Positions 47,273 to 60,300 of a DNA stretch of 64,000 nucleotides are shown here, piece by piece (position 1 is the first letter of the stretch; each line of letters opens with the position of its first letter). The translations under genes were made by a program, and so were the position numbers. The notes under the pieces were generated by a model. The model saw only the letters and a list, made by a program, of their open reading frames with translations. It was not told the DNA's origin and ran no database searches. The stretch is from assembly GCA_009760855.2 (NCBI GenBank), contig WPIO01000012.1, forward strand, positions 2,886,001-2,950,000. The letters are read 5' to 3'. This DNA comes from Cristatella mucedo (taxonomy: Eukaryota; Bryozoa; Phylactolaemata; Cristatellidae).

Positions 47273-50200
47273 ATGGCCGACCAGATTCCCAAGCTGGTCA
47301 GGGCCAAGTATGCCTATAAGGCGGTGAATAACGACGAGCTCGAGTTCAGCAAGGGCGACATCGTAACCCTGACACAGGTGATGGACGGCGGATGGTGGGA
47401 GGGAACTCTCAACGGCAAGACGGGCTGGTTCCCGAGCAACTACGTGATGGAGCACAAAGCCGGTACACCTCGCAGCAGTGCTGCTGCCGCAGCGTTGTGA
47501 GCAGCCGCTCGCCTGGCGGCAGCAACGACGACAAGCCGCCGGGCAGGCGCCTTCGCTGCGCGGCGCTCTCTGTCGCCGCCTCGGCATTGTGCAGTGCTCC
47601 GTAGCCGCCGCCGATGCTGACTGTCACACGGTTCCCGTCCACTCAGATGACCGAGCGGCCGCCACCAAAGGGCAGTCGGCCACAGCAGCGGCCGCTGGCA
47701 GCGGCGCCGGCGGCAAGTCGGTGGAGAGCAAGCGGGAGCATCACGCCATCGTAAGCTGTTGCTTCCGCGGCGGCGCATCCGGTCTCGATGGTCCGTCGGT
47801 CAGTCGCTTCCGGGCTGGAGCCTGCCACAAATGTCGGCTTTTTCGCGCAGGTGACCCGCAGCTTCGTCGACACGGAGACGGCGTACGTCGGCGAGCTGAA
47901 CACCTTTGTGCAGACCGTCTTGAAGCCTCTAAGCTCGGCTTCTATGTGAGTCGTCACGGTGGCTACCTAGATCACCGCATCATTGCATCGGCTGTGCTTT
48001 GGTTTCCTGTCCGCATGCTTTGCCAGTCGGCGGAGCCGTGCAAGCGTGGTCATACGACGGACGGTGTGCATGCGTGCGTGCACACCCTTTGCAGCCTCAG
48101 CGTCAGCGAGTATGCCACCCTCTGCGGTAACGTCGAGGAGCTGCTGACGTTTCACCAGGCCTTCCTGACGTTACTCGGTGACTGTGCCAAGTGAGCTAAT
48201 GCCAGCCACCTGTCGCCGTGTCGCGGAGTCTTGCTGCTGGTCGTTGCTGCGACAGGATTGCTTGCTCTGTCGCACTTGTCGCGTGCACCCATACTATAGC
48301 AGCACCCGGTGCTGCTGTGACAGAGTGGAGAGTGCTTGCTTGCAGTTCACGCGCTCTTGGCTTGCTGCACTTGAAGCATCAGAGCTGGTGGCAGATTGTT
48401 GGAAAATTCGCAGGTTGATGACTCTTCGTACCCATTTCGTCAGCCTTTTTCCAAACAGCAGTGTGCCCAACTTGTGGCTGGTACAGTGCTTTGTGCCATT
48501 TGCAAAGCCACCGTGGCCTGATTGCAACATGCCTTTACAGTTGGCGGGCAGTTTTCTCATATTCTTGATCGTTCGTGCAGAGTGGGTTCATTGTACATAT
48601 GGGTGCTGTGACTTGCTTGCCACCAGCTTGCCAGACTTGCTCGAACCATGTGGATGCTTGCTTGGCTGCTTGATGTAGTCCTGCTGTACCTGAATGGAGA
48701 TTAGGCTCTCTTATGGTGCTATACAAAAGACTTATTGTTATTATAATCATCTTTGTAAAATGATTTTTGTGTGCTACCAAATGAATTGGCAGGTTATAAC
48801 AGAATTGCAGTCATTGTTTGATCCGCTGAGTGGGTGTATTTTGCTGTACTGTCAGAGTGCGTGTGTATCAAGTCTATGTGGATAGTTGATGGCTTTCCTG
48901 GTTGCTTACTTAGGCTAATCTCCTGTGGCCGTATTGAATGGACTGGCTCTTCGCTCTCACCCAGCCTGTTTATTGCAGCAGAAGCTTCGGAAGCAGAAAG
49001 TTTAGAGCAGTTCCCAAAAGCTGAGATTGTATGAACGGTGGCAGGCACATCCGCTGTAATCGAGCGGTCATCTTCTGCAAGCCCCCTCCCCTCAACTGAA
49101 TCAATATGTCATTTGGGTCAGATTCAGCCCTAGTACTGGCACAGGGTCTTAGCTTGGCAGTATAAGGGCCCCTTAGTTTACAACCAGGTCCTCGGTTAGA
49201 GGCCTACAGCAGTCAGTGTAACCTGTTGCAGCAAAGTGAAGCCACTAAGTCAAGTCTGTTCTGCCACTATCGACATAAAGTTGTTGAATCAGCTTTTCAT
49301 TCTTTCTTTTTACTTGTGCAAGTTAGAATTGTGTTTTCCTAAGGGTCACGACTGTTGGCCTACTCACATGTAATGGCATCACTGCTTTCATACATGTGCG
49401 TGTGCTTGTGTGGTTGCTAAAACCGTGCATGTTATAACTTACCGATTGACTATGCTACCTTTGAGGGTGCTCCTTATGCTCCATAGTTCAGTGGAAGAGT
49501 TCTGTTATGACTTGGCAAGTTGCAGCATCTTTTTTTTTAAGGAAGCTGAATAAATGTCCCCGATTGACCTAGTCTTCCAAAGGTAATAATTTCAGATATT
49601 TGATTCTCTGTTTAGATAGTAATTGAATTTCAGGTAGCATGTCTTGAACTTAGTGAATCTTTGTTAGCCTGTTGTATTGGCCGAATTATGCAATTGGCCC
49701 AAGTATTGACCGATTTTTAGAATTTACGAGGCACAACACTGTACTGTAAATGAATCTGTTGAAAAGTCACACGCATGTACCTCAATAAGCTGTGAACATG
49801 TACCTCGGTATTGCTATGCTGGTTTGGCCGAGTGCTCAAGGGGCTCGCCCCAATCAAGGTCAAGGTGAATGTATTTGCAAGGTCTATGCTAGCAGGGTCG
49901 TTGGCTCGAGCCCTGTGGCACATATGAAGCACCTGAATAGAGATTAAGTTCTCTTAGGGTGCAACAAAAATGAATTACATTTTATATTACTAAGGTTAAG
50001 CAAGTTGGGACACAAGTCGTGTAAGATGCAGAGATGAGCAAAAAAAAGTATTTGTAGATATGTTGCCTCCTGTTTACTTATGGGCTAGACATGTTTATTT
50101 ATTTATTTTTAATTATATGACTTGTTATTTGAAAATTGTCAAAACTTTGGATCTCAGTTGCAACATTGAAAGGTATCTTAAACAATTATTTGACTGTTTG

Positions 50201-53200
50201 ACCAATCTTCGCAACCTGCTCTGTCAGGTTATGCAAAGAGTTGCTTGAGTGCTTGTTCTGCCTGTCCACGGTGTTCTATGAGTGACTTCAGCAACTGTGA
50301 ACTCATGAGGTACCAGCCTGCCGACAACCATCATTTCATTACGTCTGTGATCATAGGCATAATAATTTGGAGTCGGCCGGCCAAGACCTTCCCTCTGGGA
50401 CCGACATGGACCGGGTAGTCAGGTTGCAAGCCACTCAACCCAGGAAGCATCCTCAGCTCACCAGTACGTGTCACCCATGACAAGATCGAGGTGGCCTACC
50501 CCTTGGAACCAGTGCATTATGTGCACATTAAAAGTAGTTAAGTGATTGTCGACATAACAAGTGTAAATACGGCTGGACCGCCATCCCGATTTATGCTGTG
50601 CTATTGGAGGGTGTAAGCTTAATGATCACACGATTGAATGACATAATACCCGATTGGAAATTCAGAATTATCTACTTGGCATCTGGAGTTTACCAGAGGC
50701 CGACTGCTTACCTTTCCTTGCTAGCCAGTGCTTTACCTAACAGTGGAGACTGACTCATCATTGTTCTGTGGTCAAAATAATTTGCGTGATACCTCTGACA
50801 CTACTCCAGAAAGGGAGTGGCGTATGAGAGTCGAAATGTTCTCCAAGTTATTCAACATGTTATGGCAGCCGGCTCGGTTGAATCATGTTGCAGCCGTGAT
50901 GGATCATATCTTTAGATAGCCATTCGTTCATCCTGATTGGGCATGCTTTATTAGCATCTGTTCATCCGTGTCAGGCATGATTCGACATGTCTCGAGTATA
51001 TTTGCTATCAACCTCTTAGTTTAGGCACACTGGTTGTTGCAGCTCGTGTTGACTGGGGTGCTAGCTAGCACTTTCAGTGAGTGTAAACTTCAGGAGCATG
51101 TTCGACAGAGTCCCTAATTAGGAAAGTCATTTATCACCGAATTAAATTGGGTTTCCCTTGTTGCTTGTAGACTACCGGTCATTCAGCAGCGGGTTGGTGG
51201 CTTGTTCATGAAGCACGCCCACAAATTCAAGTCCGCATATTATGCATATGCCGCCAACCATCCACGGGCTGTCACAGTGCTATCTAAGTACAAGTGAGTG
51301 TATTCGCTGCTATGCCTGCTTGCTGCATTCGATTGGGTTTACGTGCTTGTTTTAGTGGCTACCAGCAGATAGCTACTAACTTGTAGGTTTTTTACTAGCA
51401 GCTTACTTTGTTCAGCAGCCCGTGTCACTGAGGTCATTCTCAGGGCATATGTGCTGTTGTTTTCCTGTCTTTTAAATTTGTGTTAAAAGCAGTCGACAGT
51501 GCAAATCTTATGAGCATCACGAGGGTCGTAGGTTCTGACGACTGCATATTAGATTCATTCCTCTGAAGCTTAGCCATGTATGTATATTGCATCAAGAAAA
51601 TGTTAATAGAATTTTCCTGCAGATTTTCCTTTTTGTTTTTTAAACCCTTGTCATTCAGTTGTGCTATTCTTTTGCCTCCTAGAATCGCTTTGTGTTTTCT
51701 CTTTTGTGCATTGATTATCGATTCCAGCAAGTACCTTGCCAAATTACCGGCTTGCCTCTGGGTGGACAGGAAAGCCGTGTCTGTTCCTTTAACCCATTTA
51801 ATCTGTTCCCTTCTTCACTCGGCTCTAGCCAAGCCATGCATGTGATTCCTTTCGTCGTATGCATATCTTTGGTTGTTCCTGCCTCTTAACTTCCATCTGC
51901 CACGGACGGTATGTTTTTGGTATTAGTAGCTGCTCGCTAGTGCTGTCAGGAGGTACCAGTCGCGTGCCAAGCCCACTGCATTACCAAACTTGCCAGTCCT
52001 GGCTGTTGCTAGTCGTCGACATCGTCTGAAGTCCAGCAGCATGTAATACTAGCTGTAGCTGCACTGAAGTGTTACAATTACCTCTCGATCTGCTAGTACA
52101 GTTGCAGCAGGATACTAAATGCACATGTTCTCTCTGATTAGTGGCGGTCATTTGAAATCCCTGCTTTCAGCTACAGGCATGTACTCTTCTTGGCAGGCAG
52201 CTTCCTATATAAGGTTCTCTTGTGCTCGATGGTGTACTACCTGAGAACACAAGCAGACAGAAGTGCAGAGCTGCACCAGCTCTGAAACCTAGTTCACACA
52301 ATCAAACAGACTCTTGCTCCTTACAAACTTGCCTTGCTTTACGAATGCTGGTAAACTAGCAGTGTCTGCCCGACCAGATTCAGTCTGTCAAACTAACCTC
52401 CTTCCCGACTCTGGAAATCTTTAATGCATATCTATGCGGCGCGGCCAGCCTTTGCAACTGTACGAGCACGCAAGCAAAGGAGCTTACCAACTAGAACTGT
52501 TTTGCCCTTCCAAGAACCACAAAGATGATACAGGTATTGAGCAGCTCCAAGTAATTCCATGTGTCCTCTGCATACATAATTTTGAACCATTTTGTGTTAA
52601 CATAAGGGACTGCTGGTTCTCTAGCCGGCGATGTTCAGTGGCAAGAGCCCCTGCAAGTTGTATAAATAAATATGACCAGTAAAATGTACTTTTGTGCTTA
52701 AAAAAAGAAAATATTGAATCCATTTTTGAGACATTTTTTGATGGCTGTTCTTTTTTTGCACCGTCATGTCGATGTGCAGTATGATCACCTTGATGCCATG
52801 TAGGCCTCTTTGGAAAAAGCATCCAACCGATCGTGAAGGTGTCTCAATCAGGGTCAAGTCTTGGCACTGTCAATTGTGCAACTATTGCACTACCGTAGGC
52901 CATTCATGATTGGAGACAGTGAAAGAACTGTGAACTAGCAAAAAAATTATCAAACCATATTTTCTTATGCACAGTGAATTGAAGCTATCTTGTATGCTTT
53001 GTTCTAGATCATGAGCTGCTTGATATGCCAAACACGGTCTAAATTAAATTAGTCTCATTATCTTAACTTGCAGATCGGGATAGTTTTGATGTCTTATAAA
53101 GCAGTTTAGAAAACTGTTCTACTGCTCTGTATTCACCGAAAAATGCAGTTTGATGGTCTGTCATTAAAATTTGCGTCATCGATTACATCCATATAGTCTT

Positions 53201-53751
53201 AAACCTGGACCGTTGTTGAAGTGGTGCCCCACAGTCATTAAAATTCATTTGGCAAACCCAGTAAATCTTACTTTGCAGTGTTCTGATGGTACTTAAAAAT
53301 ATTCTCGTTTAAAAAGCACAACTCTATTTGAAGCCATTCGCATTTAGCAAGCTCATTTAGTATCTTTCTTGCATCTGTTAGGCAAACCGATGGGCCTTGC
53401 ATGCATCATTTGCCTGGACTACTGCTACCTGAGACATGTCCTGCCTTCTGTGGCATTGTATGGACTTCCTATGTAAAACTCGTCAACGTTTAGAGACTTC
53501 TTTATTCCTCTATGCATGGATATTTTTGGACCACCACTTGATATGCAGGTATCGTAGCTGGAAACAGTTCCCAGGGTTGCCATGGTGTGTTGGCAGCTGG
53601 CTCCGGATGAAGTCGTGTGCAGCTGAGATGCTGTCGACCTGTTCATTGGAAATATCTTAACTTAATATATAACTCCCTCGTGCCACCCGCTGGCTGGCAG
53701 TCCTGGACTTGGGCTTGTGCCTTTACTGGGCCTTAGCACGTGTATCGTGTG

Positions 53752-53841
<90 letters not shown>

Positions 53842-56800
53842 TCTGTGGCGGCACTATGACAAATGTCGTTGTCATTATCCTTTCACAAGAAACCATTAAG
53901 ATCTTTAAGGTTAAGTACGATAAGGTACATATACTGTACTCAGTACGATTAGGATGTGGCTTGAGCCTGTACTATAAGAAGGGATTCTGAATTGTTGCAT
54001 TCCACCGAGTCTTTTGTTTTATTGCATGACTTATAGTAGAGAGCTACAAGACAAGAGCCTAGTTTATACAATGGCAATGCTGCTGCATTGCCATTGTATA
54101 AACTAGGCTCTTGTCTGGCTGGGCTTGTGTGACCATTGGATGATGCTGTGTGAACTAGTTAGGGAATATGCAGATGCATCGGATCATGCCTGGTGTCTGT
54201 TCCCTTATAAGGCTGTGAGACGTTGCTGATGGCAGACCTTTGGCAAGTAGTCTGCTTGCAAATGACTGGCCTCTAGTCATTGCCCTGTAATGCCAAGGGT
54301 GTCGTTTGAGCTGCCACGTGTAGTGCTTGTTTGCTCTCTGCCCTGGAGCCGATGGTTGCCTTTCTGTGAGTGCTGCCGAAAACTGTTGCAGCCGCTCACG
54401 ACATCCAAGATTCTTGTGAGCCACCCATTGAGCGCTTGCCTCTTGGCCTCGGCTCTTGCTTGCGCTTTGACCGCCTGCCTTTGGCTGCTCTGCTGCTATC
54501 TGTTTGCACAGCAGAATTAATGCGTAAATATGCTGCTAGATGTGCACCGTTCAAGTTGCAATGTTACAAGCTGCGCTCTGTTTGCCAGCACAGTTGTGCT
54601 TATGTCTTCCTCGCCTGATCCAAGCACCCGCTGTGCAGGGATGAGCTGAATCGATTCATGGAAGCCCACGGCGCTTCACCGCCAGGCTCCATGGCCTTGA
54701 CGACTAGCTTGTCAGTACCTTTCCAGAGGCTAGACAAGTATCCGTCCCTTCTGAAGGAGCTTGAGAGGCACATCGACGTAAGTTCCTGTTTGCTCATCGT
54801 TTGACCTTCGTGTCTTCCCCCCCCCCCCAGTCTGCCGTGTGTCTCTCTGCATGATGGAAGCTTCGTTTAAATTGAGCATGCGTGTATGGATGCCTTGTGT
54901 GGCTACACAGCAGTTATCTTGGTTGCATGCCAGTTATTTATGCCATGTGGCTACTGTAATCCCACTGTGCCAATTCAGTGCAAATCAGCCTGCCGAACAT
55001 GCCTTTATAAGCAAGGTGCGCTTTTCAAGTTTTTTATATAATTCATTTGTATAGCGCCCTAGGAGAACTTAATCTCTATGCATGCACTTCACATATACCT
55101 CGGGGCTCTAGTCCACGACCTCAGCCAGACCTTGGTCTGGGCAAGTACCTTAACCACTGGACCAAACCAGCTGGGCTTGCTAGAAATTACTTGGAAACGC
55201 CCCCTTTAAACCTTTTGCCATCGTGTAGGATGCTGGCCCATAGGCATTCGCTGACATGTGGGAAAGATTATATACTATTGATTGCCTAGTTGAGAGATTG
55301 GGCGAGAGGGTTGCTAGTACCTTGTATTAGCAGGAGCCACATCTCCCGTGGTGTGTCATCAAGAATGAAAGTTTGCGCATGCATGCCTGGCTGCTGCAGC
55401 ATATTTATGTGTGCTAATTATTTGCATTGTGCATTCAATCGGCTTCAATATTTGTGGACTCGTAGTGCATATGCAGCTATGACTTGTTTACAGGATGCTC
55501 ACATAGACAGAGGAGATACTCAAAGAGCTATTGCTATATATAGAGATATACAGGTACCTTGCTGACTCCATATATCTTTGCGACTGGCAGTGCTCGTGTG
55601 AGATTTGGCTTTCCTTTATTTTGCCTGGGGATGATTTTGTTTGCTGATTGATGGAGTGCAAGTGTTGTTTCTAAATTGGTTTGATTGTGCCACTCTTGGA
55701 TACCTGCGCATCTGCCACGTTAATGATGCAGCCTTTTTTTAGTTGCATTGCTTAAACGCCTGCTGTGAATACTTATTTGCACTATTGGGAAAGTGAATAT
55801 ACTGTATGCTCGGTGCTGTTTTCTCTTGCTATCTCTCATTTAAGTAGACGACCTGCAGCTGCTCCGTCATGGAGTGTCGATAAAAATCTTCCTAACTTGG
55901 GTGAAGCCACGTACTTTACAAATTTGCAAATGATGGGTTAGTGCTCGATTCTTTTCTGTGAGGCGCTTATTAATTTGCGGTTGACCTGCTGTCTTAGCAC
56001 ATTTCCTTTCGACTTGGTGCGACATAGCGCCGTGTGGCAGCCGGCATGCTGGATCATGTGCCGAGGGATTACAGTCATCAGTGTAATGCCCTCGCAGCAT
56101 GGCAGCAAAATGCATTTTAGGAGACGCTGTTCCTCAGTAAACTGCCGAGCACGGCAGGTATTACGTCTTATTTATTCTATGTGATTAAGAAAGTAGGATA
56201 TGCCGGCGTCAGTGACCAGTAGCAGCAGAGCATAATTCCCACAATGCAGAACATGAGGGCGATTATAGTAAATATCGATGGTGCCAAGAAAAAGAACATG
56301 GCTTGGCTGTCGGTCAACCTCAGTGCGCCTTTGGCCAAGTTCCTCTTGCAATCTCCCGAGTGTCAAAGCTGTCTTAGGACCTGCCAGCACCAAGCTGTCA
56401 CCTGTCACTGGCTTGGTCGGTACAGGCTTGTGATCTTTTTGTTCAGGCTGTCGTGTTTTGCTTCACCTGTAATAAGATGAGCTTTGTATTTCGAGTGTGT
56501 TTCACTAAGATTTCTTATAAAGTAAAGCAAAGACCGGCTGATTTAGCAGCATCCTTTAGTTAGTGGTGGAAGAGCCTTGACCTCTTTATCTGGCTTTGCA
56601 GCTGGTAAGAAAGAATTTCTTGCCCACAGGACTCGAGTCCATAACCGGGTTCATGAAGCGTGAGCACCTAACTGCTAGGCTAAGACCCAAAACTTGACTG
56701 GAGAGTAGCTTAATAAACGTTTTCGTTCATGTAAAAGTAAAGAGCCTTAACGGGTTCCATCCTGCTTTCAGCATGTATTAAACTGCCTGCTGCAGGACTC

Positions 56801-57363
56801 GATCTGCAAGGCAGCCTGAGTCGTGAATATATAATGTATATATAATTCATTTGTATAGCGCCCTAAGAGAGTGTGATATCAATATAAGTATTTCACAAGT
56901 GCCACAGGGCTTGAGCCCACGATCTTTACCATCAAATACCTTGACCTTGATTCGAGGTAAGCACCTTAACCACTAGGCCAAACCAGCGTGCAGTAGAGTT
57001 TTATCGGTTGCTCAAGACCTAAGGCTATACAATTCTTTCTGGCAAGCTAAGATGCATGTATTGCTAAGAAATGCAAATGGTTGGATAAAGAGCCAAAGTT
57101 TCACCATAGTATCATCAAGGTGCTTCACCGCTAGCCTTGCTTGGTGTCATGATTCCAGTATCTGCAATAATGCCTGTCGGTAAGTGTCTAGCTACCATTT
57201 CACTATTCCTACTACGAATGCATAGATAAAGTCGTAAAAATAGATGGCAAGGCCTTATTGTGGGCATGGCACCGACAGTTGTGCTGAAATACTTCTCGAG
57301 CACTTTACGGGTCTTGTTCTTGTCTCAATTGGTTCATCGACTCTCCCGGTCCTCTTATTTCAC

Positions 57364-57398
<35 letters not shown>

Positions 57399-60300
57399 GC
57401 GATGTTAAAACACTTTTATAAAGCTATAAGAGACCTGAATCTCATTGTAAGCACTTCACTTAAGCTGAAAAGGAAGCATGGTAACTGAATAGTGATATCA
57501 ACATACTGAAGCACGGTTTCTATAGGTTTTGTCCTTCACTTGAGTCATAGCTAATCAATTAGAGTCATTGTACCAGGTGATGCAAGAGGTCATCAAAAGA
57601 ATAAGTAGCTTAGGTGGGTAAGCAAGAGAATGGAGGAAAGTAAAAAGTGAGTGGCTGGACCTGGGAGTCGATGTGCTGCTCAAAGCTAGTGCATGTCAGA
57701 GATAATTAATAATAAAATGATAATGCACTTGATAAAGCTCCCTCAGAGAACTCAATCTCTTTCTAGGCGCTTTACATTTGCTGCAAAGGGAAACTCGATT
57801 GAATGGTGAGTAATATCATGCTTAATGAATAACATGGTTAGGGTGACATGCACGGGTCAGCATGCAAGTGTGGTTAGTGGCAGAGTGTCAGCACGTATAA
57901 GCACATGAAGGACAAATCACAGGGACCCATTAAATGCTGTTCTAGATAGGTGTGTTTTAAGTTCTTTTTAAATGTGGTCAAGTCAGGGGATGTTCCGACG
58001 CAAATCGAGAGGGAGTTCCAGGCTTTGGGAGCATACTAACTAAAATTAGGGTCTCCAAAGGATTTGAGGTTTGTACAAGGTATTGGTAAACCATTGGATT
58101 CCGAAAAGCAGGTCGTACGATGCTTGGCCTGGTGGAGGAGTAGATCCGAGAGATAGGGTGGAGCCAAAGAATGAAGTGACCTAAAAGTGAGCCACAAAAC
58201 TTTGAAGTCGATTTGTTGCTTGACTGCGTGGGAGCCAGTGCAGGTCGGCGAGAAGTGGTGTGATGTGGCAACTGCTACACTCACGACAGACAAGCCTAGC
58301 TGCAGAGTTTTGTACCAGCTGTAATCGCCTGATTGCACATGCCGGTAAGCCAGCAAGCAGAAGTCAAGACGGGATGTCACAAATGCATGGACCAACTTAG
58401 ACGTGGTATCCTTATCTAAACAAGCTCGAATTTTAGCAATGTTATGTAGCTGAGAGCAGGCAGACTTGATTGTGGAGCTGATGTGGTCGTCTAACGAGAG
58501 GTCACGTTGGTACATGACACCTAGATTTCGAGCTGATTCAACTGGAGTGTTGCAAGTGATGTAAGTTAGAAGCTGTTGCTTTTTACGACAAACAACCCTA
58601 GCTGCTGGTATATGCAATTATAATAGTAATAATAATAATAATACATTTTCTGCAAAGGAAGTGTGAAACCATTGTAGAGGTGACATGCACATGGTCAGCA
58701 TGCAAATATGGTCAGTGGCAGCATGTACAGTGTCAGTATACATAAGCACGCAGTGCACCATCCATAAGTGTATAGTTGCACAGGCATGAAGACCTGCAAT
58801 GAGAGAGGGAGAGAGCAGAGGCTTAGGTGGATGTTGCATTGCATGAACTTATTTGGCTGTGGTATACTTGTTCCTACATGTCCGAATTTCTTGCAATATT
58901 ACATATCTGAAAGTTGGCAAACTGGACTGTAGAGCTGACGTAGTCATTTAGCAGAGAGCCATTGTGGAATAGGATGCCCAGACTCTAGGAATCCAGTAGC
59001 TTCAGTCATGATGCCGCTTGAGCCATTTTGAGGGTGGGTGTTACCAATTGCTGAGCGAAACTTGGTTTGCCCTTAACTGTATTTTGTAGTCATTTAGAAA
59101 GGTAGCTGCCATGCCAGTGCACATGTCAGCAATTCAAGCTGCAAGGAAGTTGGGAGAGTCTGGTGTATTGGCAGTGAAAGACCATAGCAGCACAAGATCT
59201 TAATGTTAAATAAATATGGATGTGAAAATCTAGGTTATGCTTTGTGATGACATCGGAAAGGGAGAGAGTATAGGTTGTAAAAAGATGTATAACAGATCCT
59301 CGGCGCGTGCAAAATCTCATATTCTCATCAGTTGACCGGTGGCCTTTGATGTATGTGCACACTGAATAGACCTAAGCTACTGCCATGCTGTGGCCGTGAT
59401 GCCCAAGCAAGATGATGGGTGCTCAAGAATTACTTGATGATCATTGGTATTAAATACCACAGCGAGGTCATTCAGAACTGAGACGGGCTCTTAGGTCGGT
59501 GTTCCTGAGAATGTTGCAGTATACACAATTGCTTGTTTATAGGAGGTCAGCATGTAACTGCTCAGCCGTTCGAGTGGGGTGTCCTTGATAGAATTGCTGA
59601 AGAGAGGCCGAGCGTTTGTTAGTCTATTATGATCTATATAGTTAGTTTGTTTTGATCACCTCATCTGGTTGTGACTTATTGGTGAGTGGTCTGAGAAAGG
59701 CTTCCTTTAGGGGTGTAGTAACAGAATTTTGTCCTAATGATATATTTGATGTATTAGTTATGGTGGTCATCTCGTAAGGAGGACAGTAACAGTGGGGAGT
59801 CTCGACTGACCTTGCACCCAAAGCCAAAGCAAAAAAAGAGGAAAGTGGAGCAGGAAGTAGGTGGTGACCAGTTCAAGTGAAATGTTACTGTTTGAAGCTG
59901 CCGACAACAAATCCTGCCCATAAATCCTATTCATTAATAAGAATTGAACCCGTGAAATAATTGTCCATAATCCATGACAGAACTCGTTCGGTTATCAGCA
60001 AGCACTTAAAGTAGTGCCAGTGACCAGGGCCTGCCAATAGCTTGTCTGCCATGCAAGAGGTAGTACATATATGAATGGCTTCCTATTGCAAGTCGAGGTT
60101 CTCATACTGGGAAATGTGCTAGTTATGGTTGACAAATGGTTTGGTATATTGCCTTCTACGAAACTACCTGTAGCTGATGCCAGATTGTTGTTCTCCATCA
60201 GAGCCACAACTGCTGGAGCCGAATATTGCACACCTGCTACAGCATCAAGCTGTCGTAGGCTAGCCATGGCTATCTCGTGATTTTCGGTACAGGCAGCTAC

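Larger units (their letters stand above)
51294..54638. other. ARHGEF7 intron 5
   Basis: A 3,345-bp intron containing the (TA)n run and the perfect hairpin listed separately. The frame 52434-52682 ends near a GT but has no matching phase or family and was not joined. Confidence 0.5.

Noticed and set aside
47463-47646. Extension of the PIX SH3 frame to the stop at 47500
   Set aside because: The donor G|GTACAC at 47462 and the acceptor ACTCAG at 47646 join in matching phase to a linker and DH exon series; reading through would end the protein after the SH3.
52434-52682. Possible extra PIX exon
   Set aside because: Exons 5 and 6 join in phase 2 to give [15 protein letters not shown], matching the DH domain without a gap, so there is no room for another exon.
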